Assembly (NCBI RefSeq): GCF_014203755.1
Contig: NZ_JACHJS010000001.1
Coordinates: 4,340,001-4,404,000, forward strand
Length of the DNA: 64,000 nucleotides
Reading direction: 5' to 3'
Source of the DNA: Saccharothrix violaceirubra
Lineage (GTDB): Bacteria; Actinomycetota; Actinomycetes; Mycobacteriales; Pseudonocardiaceae
Shown here: positions 19,555-28,345 of the stretch, piece by piece
Position numbering within the stretch: position 1 is the stretch's first letter
Layout of the letters: every line of letters begins with the position of its first letter
Translations under genes and position numbers: made by a program
Notes under the pieces: generated by a model
Told to the model about the DNA's origin: nothing
What the model saw: only the letters and a program-made list of their open reading frames with translations
Databases searched by the model: none

Positions 19555-21117
19555 CAGCTCGAAGGTCGGCAGCCGCACCCGTGAGCCGCCGATCTCGGAC
19601 AACCGCCGAAGTCCCTGGAGCAACGCGAACAGCCCTTCGTTGCTCCAGGACTCGTGCGTCACAAGATCGGCGAGCGATTCGTCGTCAAGGCTCGAATACA
19701 AGCGCAAGCCGGACGCTTCCCAATTGGCCTCGACCATCCCGCCGAAACGCGGCCAAAACTCCTCGTCCTCGATGACGACCAGACTGGCGAACTCGTAATT
19801 CCCGCTCACCAGGTTGAACCCGAACCCGGTGCACTCCATCCGCAACCGGTCAGGTTCCTCCGCGAGCCAGCGCATCGGCGCCGACAACCGGTCGGGGTGC
19901 ATCGGCAACGCCGCGCGCCCGTCACCCACCACCGTGTCCACCTCGCTGCGTCCGAACAGCTCCTCTTCCAGCTCCCGAAGCAGCGTCGCCCCGACATGGG
20001 CGTCTGCCCGCACATCGGTCAACGGCTGGTGGAACCCCTTCGGCACCACGGCAAGCCGCCCGGTCGCGTTGAGAACGTGGCCCGACCGTTCCTGCACCAA
20101 CAGGGCAAAGTCCGGCCCACCACGGTAGGGATCACGTGGTCGAGCGATCGCACACAGCGCGAGCACTCCGCCCGCACACACCCGCCCCGGCAAATCGACC
20201 ACGGCATCGAGAGACGGCAGGAACTCGCCCCGAAGCGGCAGGGCGCCTGTCCCGGCGCCACGAGCGACCGCGTCGATCAACTCACCTTCGAGCGGGTCCG
20301 CGGTCAGCGCGTACTCGGTGAACTCCACCAAGCCCACGGTGCCGTCAATGGCCGAGCCGATGTCCGGACTCAGCAGCCGGTAGAGCGGCAGGTTCATCAC
20401 CCGCACGTCCAATGCCGCCCACTCGGCAAGCCGTGCCACAGCCGCCGCTGCCACCGCCTCGCTCAACCCCTTGCGAGAGGCGTCACGACGGCCGGCAAGC
20501 ACCAGCCGATCGTTCTCCGGCGTCAACGGAACCGGGTGACCAAGCCACTCGGGACGGGTAAGGATGCTGGTGCTCACGTCTCGGCTACCGCAACGCGCCT
20601 GGTACATCTCGTACCCGGCAAGGCCGCGCCGGTAGTAGCCGCGCAGCGCACGAACAATCTGCTCCCGTCCCGCTCTGCCGCGCCGGGAACGCCGGTCGAC
20701 CAGCGCCCCGGCCTCGAACGTGGAGAGCTTCGTGTGAACCCGCCTGCGGCTTTCCCCGAGCGGCCATTCTGCCCGCTCGTCCAACCAGTCCAGCATTTCC
20801 GCCAAGCCCGGATGCCCGCCGACAGCCACCCCTTCGGCTGCGCTGCCCGTGGAATGCTCAGCCGAGGGTTCGGCCAACAACTCATGGATGCCGGTGCGAA
20901 AAATTCTTTCCAACAGCCGCGCAGTCGCCGGTCGTACCAGCCCCAGTGGTTGGCCGGATGATCTACGGCCGGCAATCAGTCGGTGGAGGTGTCGGAGACT
21001 GATCGTGCCCGGCTCCCCGGACTCCCGAGCGAACACCTCGACGTAGTCGACGAACTCCTCCATGGTCTGTTGCCGGTCCCAGATCCTCTGCTCAAGCACC
21101 GTCCGCGCCACCCGCAT
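19543..21117 (-). CDS. Large putative regulator with Nudix-like C-terminal region
   Basis: A 524-aa protein. The N-terminal ~80 residues (TMEEFVDYVEVFARESGEPGTISLRHLHRLIAGRR) resemble the short HTH region of actinomycete regulators. The middle is rich in Leu/Ala/Arg. The C-terminal half has a degenerate Nudix-box-like LLRELEEELFGR, and the extreme C-terminus is the block duplicated in the relic at 18905-19207. I cannot name a ligand. ATG 21117 follows GAGGGG. The related cupin gene now lies on the opposite strand. Confidence 0.6.
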   Translation of the reverse strand: MRVARTVLEQRIWDRQQTMEEFVDYVEVFARESGEPGTISLRHLHRLIAGRRSSGQPLGLVRPATARLLERIFRTGIHELLAEPSAEHSTGSAAEGVAVGGHPGLAEMLDWLDERAEWPLGESRRRVHTKLSTFEAGALVDRRSRRGRAGREQIVRALRGYYRRGLAGYEMYQARCGSRDVSTSILTRPEWLGHPVPLTPENDRLVLAGRRDASRKGLSEAVAAAAVARLAEWAALDVRVMNLPLYRLLSPDIGSAIDGTVGLVEFTEYALTADPLEGELIDAVARGAGTGALPLRGEFLPSLDAVVDLPGRVCAGGVLALCAIARPRDPYRGGPDFALLVQERSGHVLNATGRLAVVPKGFHQPLTDVRADAHVGATLLRELEEELFGRSEVDTVVGDGRAALPMHPDRLSAPMRWLAEEPDRLRMECTGFGFNLVSGNYEFASLVVIEDEEFWPRFGGMVEANWEASGLRLYSSLDDESLADLVTHESWSNEGLFALLQGLRRLSEIGGSRVRLPTFELSAL

Positions 21118-21631
21118 GACAACCCCTCATCCCGGCTGATCCCGAGCTGGCAAACCGTTGATTTTAGTGTGTCATGCGGTGACTGCGGTTCGCCGCCAAC
21201 CTGTCCCGATCCAGCCGTTCCGCGATACCTGCCGGGACACCTTGAGGGACACCCACTCGACGACCTTGACCAGCACAAAGACGCCCATTTGACGGCTGGG
21301 ACGGGGGACGGATACCCGTCCCGACAGCACGAAACGGCCGTGCACAGAGCCATACGAATGGATGGTTTACATACGGCCGTCTCGCCCCAAGGGTGCCGAG
21401 CGAGGCGACCGGCACCCATGCCCAACCGTCTGACTCATGAACGCTCTCCGAACAGCGGTTGCATGCTCCGATCCACCGGGTGGACCCATGTAGTCGGCAT
21501 CAGCGTCAATCAGCATGCGGCCCCTATGGCAGTGCGATGGCACTGGCAGGTCATTCATTCGCCGCCTATGCCTTGAGAGGCTGACTTCAACGCCGAAGAT
21601 GCGGCGGGTCGAATCCGAAGGAGGACCAACG
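21118..21631. other. Gene-poor, lower-GC intergenic region
   Basis: About 510 bp without a convincing gene, visibly poorer in G+C than its surroundings. It holds hairpins GGGACGGG/CCCGTCCC (21298-21323) and GGGTGCCG/CGGCACCC (21391-21417), two ACGGCCGT palindromes flanking a low-GC stretch, and a weak promoter-like TTGACG-N16-GATACC at 21289-21316. It presumably carries the promoter of the three-gene operon that starts at 21632. Confidence 0.5.
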
Positions 21632-21847
21632 GTGAACAGCGCTTCCGCGATCGACATGAACACCTGGATCAAGATCGGCAAGGAGTCGTACCCGGAGTTC
21701 ACGGTGTCCGGTGCGGACATCGAGGTCTCCTTCAGCGGCCGGCAGTTGGACCTGGTCTTCTCGGAGTCGGCCTTGCGGGCCTTCGTCGCCAAGGCCGCCG
21801 AAGCCCTGGACGGGATCGACCGGGCGGGCAGTCTGTCCGTGGTGTGA
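21632..21847 (+). CDS. Small unknown protein, first gene of a three-gene operon
   Basis: A 71-aa protein: VNSASAIDMNTWIKIGKESYPEFTVSGADIEVSFSG and a short alternating-strand core ending in a helix (LRAFVAKAAEALDGID). No family is recognised. GTG 21632 has a strong AAGGAGGA at 21618-21625, which decides the start; the longer frame upstream is not supported. Its stop overlaps the next start by GTGA, so the two are translationally coupled. Confidence 0.65.
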   Translation: MNSASAIDMNTWIKIGKESYPEFTVSGADIEVSFSGRQLDLVFSESALRAFVAKAAEALDGIDRAGSLSVV

Positions 21848-22224
21848 CGGACCCACGGTCGACCGAGGCAGTGGGGGACCTTCGGCGCGCGGTGGTCGAG
21901 AAGCGCCGGGAGATCGCGGCACTGAAGCGGCTCGACGACCCGGCGGCCGTGGAGACCGCGTTGGGATCCCTGGCCGATCTCTACCGGGCGCAGGGGCGGA
22001 TGCACCGGGTCATCGACTGCGGGGAGGAGACGGTGGCGCGTCGTAGGTCCCGTGACGACCACCTCGGAATGGTCGATGCCTTCGATGCCCTGGCGGATCT
22101 GATGGTCGAGGTCGGCCGTCCGGACTCGGAGTACCGCTACCGCGAGGCGGCCCGACGTCTCAGGCTCCGGACCGATCCGCTGCGACAGGGGGCGTCATGC
22201 CGTACACGATCAGACTCAAGTTGA
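21844..22224 (+). CDS. Small TPR-like helical protein
   Basis: A 126-aa, charged and fully helical protein. Segments ALGSLADLYRAQGRMHRVIDCGEETV and AFDALADLMVEVGRPDSEYRYREAARR have the spacing of two or three TPR units. GTG 21844 overlaps the previous stop by 4 nt and its own end overlaps the next gene by 28 nt, so all three genes are one tight operon. It likely acts as a binding adaptor; partners are unknown. Confidence 0.6.
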   Translation: MTDPRSTEAVGDLRRAVVEKRREIAALKRLDDPAAVETALGSLADLYRAQGRMHRVIDCGEETVARRRSRDDHLGMVDAFDALADLMVEVGRPDSEYRYREAARRLRLRTDPLRQGASCRTRSDSS

Positions 22225-22418
22225 ACGCGTTCGACAAGGCCACGAAGCTGGCCGGGTACCGCTCCGACTACGCGCTCTCGCAGGCCATGGACGTCAACCG
22301 GTCCACGGTCACGCGGGTCCGCGCCGGCGAACTCCAACCCGGCCGGGCGTTCATCGGAGGCGCGCTCGTCGCCCTGGCCCCGATGCAGTTCGACGACCTG
22401 TTCGAGGTGGTCCGGTGA
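22197..22418 (+). CDS. Small HTH (Xre-like) DNA-binding protein
   Basis: A 73-aa protein with an HTH-like core YRSDYALSQAMDVNRSTVTRVRAGELQPGRAFIGGAL. Such mini-regulators occur on actinomycete plasmids, integrative elements and near small unknown genes. It starts at ATG 22197 inside the 3' end of the TPR-like gene. Its stop codon lies within the 16-bp stem of the terminator at 22415-22458. It probably autoregulates the three-gene operon. Confidence 0.7.
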   Translation: MPYTIRLKLNAFDKATKLAGYRSDYALSQAMDVNRSTVTRVRAGELQPGRAFIGGALVALAPMQFDDLFEVVR

Positions 22419-22458
22419 CGGGTGTGACGGGTTCCGGCCGATCCGTCACACCCGTCAC
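22415..22458 (+). terminator. Strong hairpin terminator of the three-gene operon
   Basis: A perfect 16-bp stem (GTGACGGGTGTGACGG and complement) with a 12-nt loop that incorporates the stop codon of the HTH gene. Confidence 0.85.
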
Positions 22459-22468
22459 GGCGGGCATT

Positions 22469-22726
22469 TCAGCAGGTGGGCAGTGGTGTCGACCCGTCAC
22501 GCGCGATGTGACGGGCCCTCGCTTCAGTGGACTGCCGATGCCTTGATGTCACTGACCATGTATCCGCGTACCTGACGGACTCGGTCGCGACCGGGACGCG
22601 TTCGCGGGTCGGGCGGCAGCCCAGTTCGGCCATCCTCAGCCCGAACGCCTTGGGCTCGATCTCCAACACAGACACCGACTCCGAGGTCGGCACGAACTCG
22701 CGATCATCGGCCCCGAGGTAGTCCAT
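22469..22726 (-). pseudogene. Possible gene relic (85-aa open frame)
   Basis: The frame MDYLGADDREFVPTSE...EPKAFGLRMAELGCRPTRERVP looks protein-like. It resembles, from memory, C-terminal segments of phage- or element-type proteins in actinomycetes. No ribosome site or intact upstream domain is visible, and residues after YADTW look random. It may be the eroded end of a larger mobile-element gene. Recognition is tentative. Confidence 0.3.
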
Positions 22727-23201
22727 TACGGACGCACTGACGTCAGTCAGCCGTGGGCAGGGCAAGACGTGTTGACAGTGCACAAGTCCGTCCACCGACA
22801 CCCTCAACCCGGCCGCGGCTCGACAACCACATAGGGACACCCCCGGTCCGTGACGACCGGAGCCGGGCGGGCACGGAGCGCCGCCGCCCGACGGGGATAC
22901 CGGGTGCCGGCCGGTGGACACGATGCGGCCGGCGACCTCGCAGCCGGATCGACAACGGCCGCACGTTCCTCGTCGTGCGCCGGACGGACCTTCGCGGCGC
23001 GGTCGCTCCGAGAGTGCGTCACGGAGCCACCATTCGGTGCCCGCCGTGTGTCGGGAACGCGCGCCTGGACCACCGCCCGGGGCGGTCCGGCACCCGCGAC
23101 GGGCGGCAGCGACGCGGCCACCGCCCGTCGGTCGACTCGTGCCCGCGCGCCACAGCCCAGGCTCGACGAACGCGGGACACCGCCGACCCCGAAAGCACGC
23201 C
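22727..23201. other. Intergenic region, nothing recognised
   Basis: About 475 bp downstream of the MFS gene. Open frames here have random-looking Arg/Ala/Gly/Pro compositions and no start signals. I see no RNA gene or repeat. Confidence 0.4.
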
Positions 23202-24659
23202 CTACGCGGGTACGTCCTCCTGCTTGCCGCGCTTGATCAGGAACGCCCCGACCACCGCGGCCAACGACAGCACGGCCGCGAGCAGGAACGCCGCCCGCAC
23301 GCCCCCGGTGTCCGCCGCGGCCTTCCCCGCGCCCGACGCGGTCAGGTCGGCCACCCGCGCGCTCATCACGCTCACCAGCAGTGCGACACCCGCCGCGCCG
23401 GCCAGTTGCTGCGACGTCGCGAAGATCGCGCTGCCGTGCGAGTACAGCCGGGCGGGCAGGGCGCCCAGACCCGACGAGAACAGCGGCGTCAGCGAGAACG
23501 CCAGGCCGAGGCTGAGCACGACGTGGAAGGCCAACACGAGCCACGCGGGCGTCGCGCTGCCGAACGTGGTGGACACCCACAGCGAGGCGCTCGTGGCCAC
23601 GGTGCCCACGATCACCAGGACCCGCGGCCCGACCCGGTCGTACAGGCGGCCGACGAAGGGCGCCAGCAGGCCCATGATCAGACCGCCGGGCAACAGCAGC
23701 AGACCGGTGGTCAGCGGCTCGAACCCGAGCACGTCCTGGAGGTAGAGCGGCAGGACGGTGGCCGTGCCGAGCAGCAACCCCATCATGACCATCATCAGCG
23801 AGCTGCCGAGCGTGAACATGCGGAAACCGAACGTGCGCAGGTCCAGCAACGCCCGCTCATGCCGTTGCAACGACACCTGCCGCCACACGAACAACGCGAC
23901 ACCGGCCACGCCCGCGCCCAGCGAACCCCACAGCACGGCGGGACCCGAGTCGCCCGTGTGACCGATGTTCGACAGCCCGTAGACCAACCCGCCGAACCCG
24001 ACCACGGACAGCACGACCGACACGAAGTCGACCGGTGCGCCCGTGGACTCGCCGACGTCGGTCATCCGCAGCAGGCCGACCACGAGCGTCACGAGCGCGA
24101 TCGGCAGCACCGCCCAGAACGTCGCCCGCCACCCGAAGGTGTCGAGCAGCATGCCGGACAGCGTCGGGCCGATGGCGGGCGCGACCGAGATGACGATCGA
24201 GATGTTCCCCATCAGCGCGCCGCGCCGGGCCGGCGGCACGAGCGTCATCACGGTGGTCATCAGCAGCGGCACCATGATCGCCGTGCCGGACGCCTGCACC
24301 ACCCGTGCGGCGAGCAGCACGGTGAAGCCCGGTGCCAGTGCGGCGAGCAGCGTGCCCGCGCTGAACAGCGACATCGCGATGGCGAACAGGCCCCGCGTCG
24401 GCAGCCGCTGGATGAGGTACCCGGTGACCGGGATCACCACGGACATGGTCAGCAGGAACCCGGCGGTGAGCCACTGCCCGACGGAGGCGGTCACCCCGAG
24501 TTCGCCGAGCAGCACCGGCAGCGCCACGACCATGATCGTCTCGTTGAGCACGACCACGAACGTGGCCACCAGCAGCACCCCGATGACCAGCCGGTCACCG
24601 GGCTTGAGCGCTCCCGACGCCGCGACGGCGGCGTCGTCGGACACGCTTGTAGCAGTCAT
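23202..24659 (-). CDS. DHA2-type MFS drug exporter
   Basis: A 485-aa proton-driven exporter with about 14 hydrophobic segments. Family marks are LNETIMVVALPVLLGELG (motif D1-like) in helix 1, the region around GYLIQRLPTRG, and a C-terminal cytosolic FLIKRGKQEDVPA. EmrB/LfrA-like relatives expel lipophilic drugs or dyes. ATG 24659 follows GGGGGA; the longer open frame upstream runs through the 22-bp repeat array and is spurious. No regulator is adjacent. Confidence 0.9.
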   Translation of the reverse strand: MTATSVSDDAAVAASGALKPGDRLVIGVLLVATFVVVLNETIMVVALPVLLGELGVTASVGQWLTAGFLLTMSVVIPVTGYLIQRLPTRGLFAIAMSLFSAGTLLAALAPGFTVLLAARVVQASGTAIMVPLLMTTVMTLVPPARRGALMGNISIVISVAPAIGPTLSGMLLDTFGWRATFWAVLPIALVTLVVGLLRMTDVGESTGAPVDFVSVVLSVVGFGGLVYGLSNIGHTGDSGPAVLWGSLGAGVAGVALFVWRQVSLQRHERALLDLRTFGFRMFTLGSSLMMVMMGLLLGTATVLPLYLQDVLGFEPLTTGLLLLPGGLIMGLLAPFVGRLYDRVGPRVLVIVGTVATSASLWVSTTFGSATPAWLVLAFHVVLSLGLAFSLTPLFSSGLGALPARLYSHGSAIFATSQQLAGAAGVALLVSVMSARVADLTASGAGKAAADTGGVRAAFLLAAVLSLAAVVGAFLIKRGKQEDVPA

Positions 24660-25024
24660 GACATTCCCCCACGGAAGAAGCGGGTGCGAAAGCAGCAGGG
24701 CACCCTGACCCACCCACCCTACCGGCGGACACCGACAAGAACGGGCCGAGATTCGCGCGGAGGGGGCGGCCGGGGGGCGGCGGTGTCCGAACGCACAACT
24801 CGTAGTGCCTGAACGCACAACTCGCGGTGTCCGAACGCACAACTCGCGGGGCCTGGCGAGGAAGATCCACAGTGGAGGAAGAGGGGGCCGCCAAAGAGAG
24901 TCCTCTGTGGACGCGGCAATACGGAACGCCCGACCGATCGTCCGTCCGGTGGAGTCCGGCCACGGCCGCGCCCGATACCGTCTGATGCTGCCGCCGCATC
25001 GCCCGGATACAGAGAGGTATCCCC
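24660..25024. other. Divergent intergenic region carrying repeat array B
   Basis: About 365 bp between the leftward MFS gene and the rightward DUF4360 gene. It contains the 22-bp repeat array (24782-24847), a palindrome TCCACAGTGGA (24866-24876) related to the GTCCACWGTGGAC motif, and no convincing ORF. Confidence 0.5.
24782..24847. repeat. Three-unit 22-bp tandem repeat (array B)
   Basis: Units 24782-24803, 24804-24825 and 24826-24847 share the core GAACGCACAACTCG with array A at 2442-2507, in the same orientation and at the same 22-bp period. Units 1 and 3 are identical except for the last base. Unit 2 carries the same GTGCCT variant as unit 3 of array A. A partial fourth unit (GGGGCCTG) follows. 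Confidence 0.9.
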
Positions 25025-25627
25025 ATGCTGACCACGGCAACGGCGGCTCTGCTGGCGTTATCCGCCCTCGTACCGACCCAGGACGTGCCCGACGCTCCCC
25101 CACTGCGCGTCGAGGTCGCGTCGATCAACGGTTCGGGCTGTCCGGCGGGTACCGCGGAGGTCACGACGACCGACCGCACGTTCAGCGTTTCGTACCAGGC
25201 TTTCTACGCCCAGGCGGGCGGCGGCGCGAACCCGGTCGAGTTCCGCCGCAACTGCCAGCTGAGCCTGCGCGTGAGCCTGCCCGACGACTACACCTATGGC
25301 CTGGCGCGCACGTCGTACGACGGCTTCGCGCACATCCAGGACGGCGCCACGGCGCTGAACCGGGTCAGCTTCTACTTCCAGGGCGGACCCACGACGACGG
25401 CGATCAACCGCTCCTTCCCGGGTCCGTTCACCGACGAGTGGCGCACCGCCTACCGCCCCGACCCGGCGGACGTCGTCTACTCGCCCTGCGGCGGGACGCG
25501 CAACCTCAACATCAACGCGGAACTGCGGATCGACATCGGCACCGCGGACCGCGAGAAGCCCAACTTCGTCCTGACCGAGGCGAGCCGGGGCGGCCTGCGG
25601 GCCGAGTTCACGACCAAGCACTGCTGA
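25025..25627 (+). CDS. Secreted DUF4360 protein
   Basis: A 200-aa exported protein: short signal peptide (LTTATAALLALSALVP), then the DUF4360 pattern INGSGCPAGTAEVTTTDRTFSVSYQAF, with NCQLSLRVSLPDDY and a C-terminal pair of cysteines (YSPCGG, TKHC) that may form disulfides. It is expected to be a beta-sandwich. The family has no established function. It stands alone between the repeat array and a strong terminator. Confidence 0.87.
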   Translation: MLTTATAALLALSALVPTQDVPDAPPLRVEVASINGSGCPAGTAEVTTTDRTFSVSYQAFYAQAGGGANPVEFRRNCQLSLRVSLPDDYTYGLARTSYDGFAHIQDGATALNRVSFYFQGGPTTTAINRSFPGPFTDEWRTAYRPDPADVVYSPCGGTRNLNINAELRIDIGTADREKPNFVLTEASRGGLRAEFTTKHC

Positions 25628-25637
25628 CCCGCCGATC

Positions 25638-25679
25638 GCCGAAGCCCCCTCCGACCACCGGGCCGGAGGGGGCTTCGGC
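25638..25679 (+). terminator. Strong hairpin terminator after DUF4360 gene
   Basis: A perfect 16-bp stem (GCCGAAGCCCCCTCCG and complement) with a 10-nt loop, 10 nt after the stop. Confidence 0.88.
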
Positions 25680-25803
25680 GTTCACACAGCGGGATTCACA
25701 CGGCAGGGGTGCGCGCGGCGGCGTTCACACGGCGCGGATGAGGCACCCCGACCGTGACCCGCGAAGCCTGACGTGGTCCCTCCCAACGGAAAGCGGGTGC
25801 CGC

Positions 25804-27177
25804 ATGGTCGCGCGCGGAGTCCTGGTGCCGCTGGCACTGGCCCAGTTCGTGTGCAGCTTCGCCGGGTCCAACATGACCGTGATGATCGACGACATCAGCC
25901 GCGACCTGGACACCACGGTCCAGGGCGTCCAGTCGGCGATCACGATCTTCCTCCTGGTCATGGCCGCGTTGATGATCCCCGGCGGCAAACTGACCGACCG
26001 CTACGGGCGCAAGGTCTGTCTGAACCTCGGTCTGGCCGTCTACGGCGTCGGCGCGCTGTTGAGCGCGTTGGCACCGAACCTGACCGTGTTGGTGATCGGC
26101 AACTCGATCCTGGAGGGCATCGGCACCGCCCTGCTGATCCCGCCGGTCTACATCCTGACCACGGTGCTGTTCACCGACGGGGTCGCACGGGCCCGCGCGT
26201 TCGGCGCCGTCAACGCCATGGGCGGCATCGGCGCGGCCACCGGCCCGCTGATCGGCGGCCTGATCGCGACGACGCTGGGCTGGCGGGCGGCGTTCGTGTT
26301 CCAGGCCCTGGTCGTCGCGGTGATCATCGTGCTGGGCCGCCGGCACCTGCGCGACCCGCTCCCGGCCGACCCGACCCGGACGTTCGACGTCGGCGGCGCG
26401 ATCCTGTCGGCGGGCGGCCTGTCCCTGGTCGTGCTCGGCATCCTGCTCGCCGACGACGACATCCGGCTCACGCTCGTCTTCCTGGCGGCCGGGGCGCTGG
26501 TCCTGCTGTGGTTCTTCCTCGCCGGGCGGGCCCGGGAACGCCGGGGCCGCGAGCCACTGCTGTCGGCGCGGCTGTTCCGCGACCGCACCGCCAACCTCGG
26601 CCTGGTCACGCAGAACCTGGAATGGCTCGTGCTCATGGGGATCTCGCTGGTCGTCTCGACCTACCTCCAGGTCGTGCGCGGCCACAACGCCGTCCAGACC
26701 GGTCTCGTCCTCACCGCCGCCACGATCGGCCTGCTGCTGACGTCGTTGGCCGCCGAACGCCTGGCGAAGCACCACAGCCAACGCGTACTCGTGATGGCGG
26801 GCTTCGCCACCACGACGACCGGCATCGCACTGTTCCTGGCGTTGTCCGCCGTCTCGTCCGGGACGTGGGCCTGCCTGCCCGGCCTGTTCCTCATCGGGCT
26901 GGGCACGGGCGCGATGCTGACGCCGTCGGTGAACATCGTGCAGTCGAGCTTCCCGGAACGCCTCCAGGGCGAGATCTCCGGCCTGTCGCGCAGCGTCTCG
27001 AACCTGGGCTCGTCGCTGGGCACCGCGATCGCGGGCACGATCCTGGTCGCCGGTCTGGCCCGGACGCCGGAGCGGTCCTACGCCCTGGCGCTGACGATCC
27101 TCGCCGTGATCGCCGCGGGCGGTCTGGTCACCGCCGCCCTCCTGCCCCGCGCCGACAAGGTCACCCGGCGCGGATGA
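25804..27177 (+). CDS. MFS (DHA2-like) exporter
   Basis: A 457-aa transporter with about 14 membrane segments. It carries the MFS loop motif GGKLTDRYGRKVCL after helix 2, GIGAATGPLIGGLI (motif C, typical of drug:proton antiporters) and a final FS..RADKVTRRG-type cytosolic tail. ATG 25804 has GGAAAG about 10 nt upstream; the frame is open much further back but that part is non-coding. There is no neighbouring regulator, so the substrate is unknown. Confidence 0.88.
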   Translation: MVARGVLVPLALAQFVCSFAGSNMTVMIDDISRDLDTTVQGVQSAITIFLLVMAALMIPGGKLTDRYGRKVCLNLGLAVYGVGALLSALAPNLTVLVIGNSILEGIGTALLIPPVYILTTVLFTDGVARARAFGAVNAMGGIGAATGPLIGGLIATTLGWRAAFVFQALVVAVIIVLGRRHLRDPLPADPTRTFDVGGAILSAGGLSLVVLGILLADDDIRLTLVFLAAGALVLLWFFLAGRARERRGREPLLSARLFRDRTANLGLVTQNLEWLVLMGISLVVSTYLQVVRGHNAVQTGLVLTAATIGLLLTSLAAERLAKHHSQRVLVMAGFATTTTGIALFLALSAVSSGTWACLPGLFLIGLGTGAMLTPSVNIVQSSFPERLQGEISGLSRSVSNLGSSLGTAIAGTILVAGLARTPERSYALALTILAVIAAGGLVTAALLPRADKVTRRG

Positions 27178-27229
27178 GGTCGCCGGCCGGGCGCCCGTCC
27201 TAGCGTCGGGACAAACGAACGGAGGCTGC

Positions 27230-27721
27230 ATGGCGACCCTGACGGTCTGGAAATTCGACGACACGACGGCGGCCGACGAAACCGTCGCGACCTTGGAAGG
27301 TCTGGCGGCACAACAGCTCATCACCCTGCACGACGCGGCGACCGTGTCGTGGCGGACGGATGCCAAGAAGCCCAAGACCAGGCAGCTGCACAACCTCACC
27401 GGCAAGGGCGCGCTCGGCGGCACCCTCTGGGGCGTGCTGTTCGGCCTGATCTTCCTGGTGCCGTTCCTGGGCGCCGCGATCGGGGCGGCGACCGGCGCAC
27501 TGGCCGGGTCGTTGAGCGACGTGGGCATCGACGACGACTTCATCAAGGAGGTGCGCAAGGAGGTCACACCCGGCACGTCCGCGCTGTTCCTGCTGTCGAG
27601 CGACGCGGTCGTGGAGAAGGTCCAGGCGGTGCTGCGGGAACACGGGCACCGGCCGCGGCTGATCCGCTCCAACCTGAACGCCGAGCAGGAGGCGAGGTTG
27701 CGGGAGCTGATCTCCGCCTGA
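27230..27721 (+). CDS. DUF1269 membrane protein
   Basis: A 163-aa protein of the DUF1269 family: N-terminal MATLTVWKFDDTTAADETVATLEGL, a Gly-rich membrane hairpin at about 62-95 (GGTLWGVLFGLIFLVPFLGAAIGAATGALAG), then DVGIDDDFIKEVRKEVTPGTSALFLL. The family is common in actinomycetes and often found near stress genes, without a proven function. A good GGAGG-like signal precedes ATG 27230. Confidence 0.85.
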   Translation: MATLTVWKFDDTTAADETVATLEGLAAQQLITLHDAATVSWRTDAKKPKTRQLHNLTGKGALGGTLWGVLFGLIFLVPFLGAAIGAATGALAGSLSDVGIDDDFIKEVRKEVTPGTSALFLLSSDAVVEKVQAVLREHGHRPRLIRSNLNAEQEARLRELISA

Positions 27722-27830
27722 GCGGGCGGTCCGGGGCGCCCGACAGCGGCCACCACGCGCCCCGGCCGTCCACAGGGGAGTCCGGACCCGGGTGCCATCC
27801 CGGCCACGGGAGGAACACCGGGCGACCAGG

Positions 27831-27875
27831 GCACGGGACGGCTCACCCCCAGGGTGGAGCCGCCCCGTTCCCGTG
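27831..27875. terminator. Long imperfect hairpin between converging genes
   Basis: GCACGGGaCGGCTC pairs with GAGCCG and CCCGTGC across an internal bulge and an ACCCCCAGGGT loop. It lies between DUF1269 and the protease relic. Confidence 0.55.
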
Positions 27876-27878
27876 CGT

Positions 27879-28199
27879 CTACAGCATCAGGGACCGGCTG
27901 TCGATCATGCCGGTGTCCTTGGCCGCCGCGTCCCGCACGCGCAGCTTCCACGTGCCGGTCATCGTGGCCGAGCCGCTGTCGTCGGAGTGCGACGCCGACA
28001 CGATGCTCTCGCCCGGCGCCCAGATGTCCAGGCAGGTGCCGTAGTCGCTGGACGAGGAGCGCTGGTCGTCGCGTTTCAAGTTGCCGACCGTCACGGCTTC
28101 GGGCAGCGCCCGCGGGCTGTAGTGGCACGCGTCGTCGGCCCGGAACAGCAGGACCATGCCGCGGACCCCGTCGCGCTCGGCACGCAGGATGCCGCGTTC
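27879..28199 (-). pseudogene. Subtilase-P-domain gene relic with internal deletion
   Basis: The frame first reads like the late part of an S8 subtilase: ADDACHYSPRALPEAVTVG, SDYGTCLDIWAPGESIVSASH. Instead of the catalytic-serine block (GTSMATPHVAG) it jumps to TGTWKLRVRDAAAKDTGMIDS, the end of a proprotein-convertase P-domain. The catalytic Asp and His regions are also absent upstream. It is therefore the remnant of a secreted serine protease with C-terminal P-domain after at least two deletions. The remaining open frame is unlikely to make a working enzyme. Confidence 0.75.
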
Positions 28200-28251
28200 C
28201 ACTGGTGGCGTTCGAGCCGGACGGGCAGATTCCAGGTCGCCGGGAATGTAG

Positions 28252-28264
28252 GTCCACAGTGGAC
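28252..28264. repeat. Recurrent intergenic palindrome, copy 2
   Basis: GTCCACAGTGGAC, the A-centred version of the palindrome at 15627-15643 and 41036-41048, lies between the protease relic and the next rightward gene. Confidence 0.6.
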
Positions 28265-28345
28265 TTTGCCGGTGACGTGCCGTGACGACGGGTCGCACGC
28301 TGTCGCGCACGTGCGCCGGGCGACACCGACTCGTACGCTCCGCCC

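Noticed and set aside
21600..21630. tRNA T-arm-like GGTCGAATCC
   Set aside because: The loop is one base short and no acceptor, anticodon or D arms can be folded around it; the bases form part of the leader and ribosome site of the 21632 gene.
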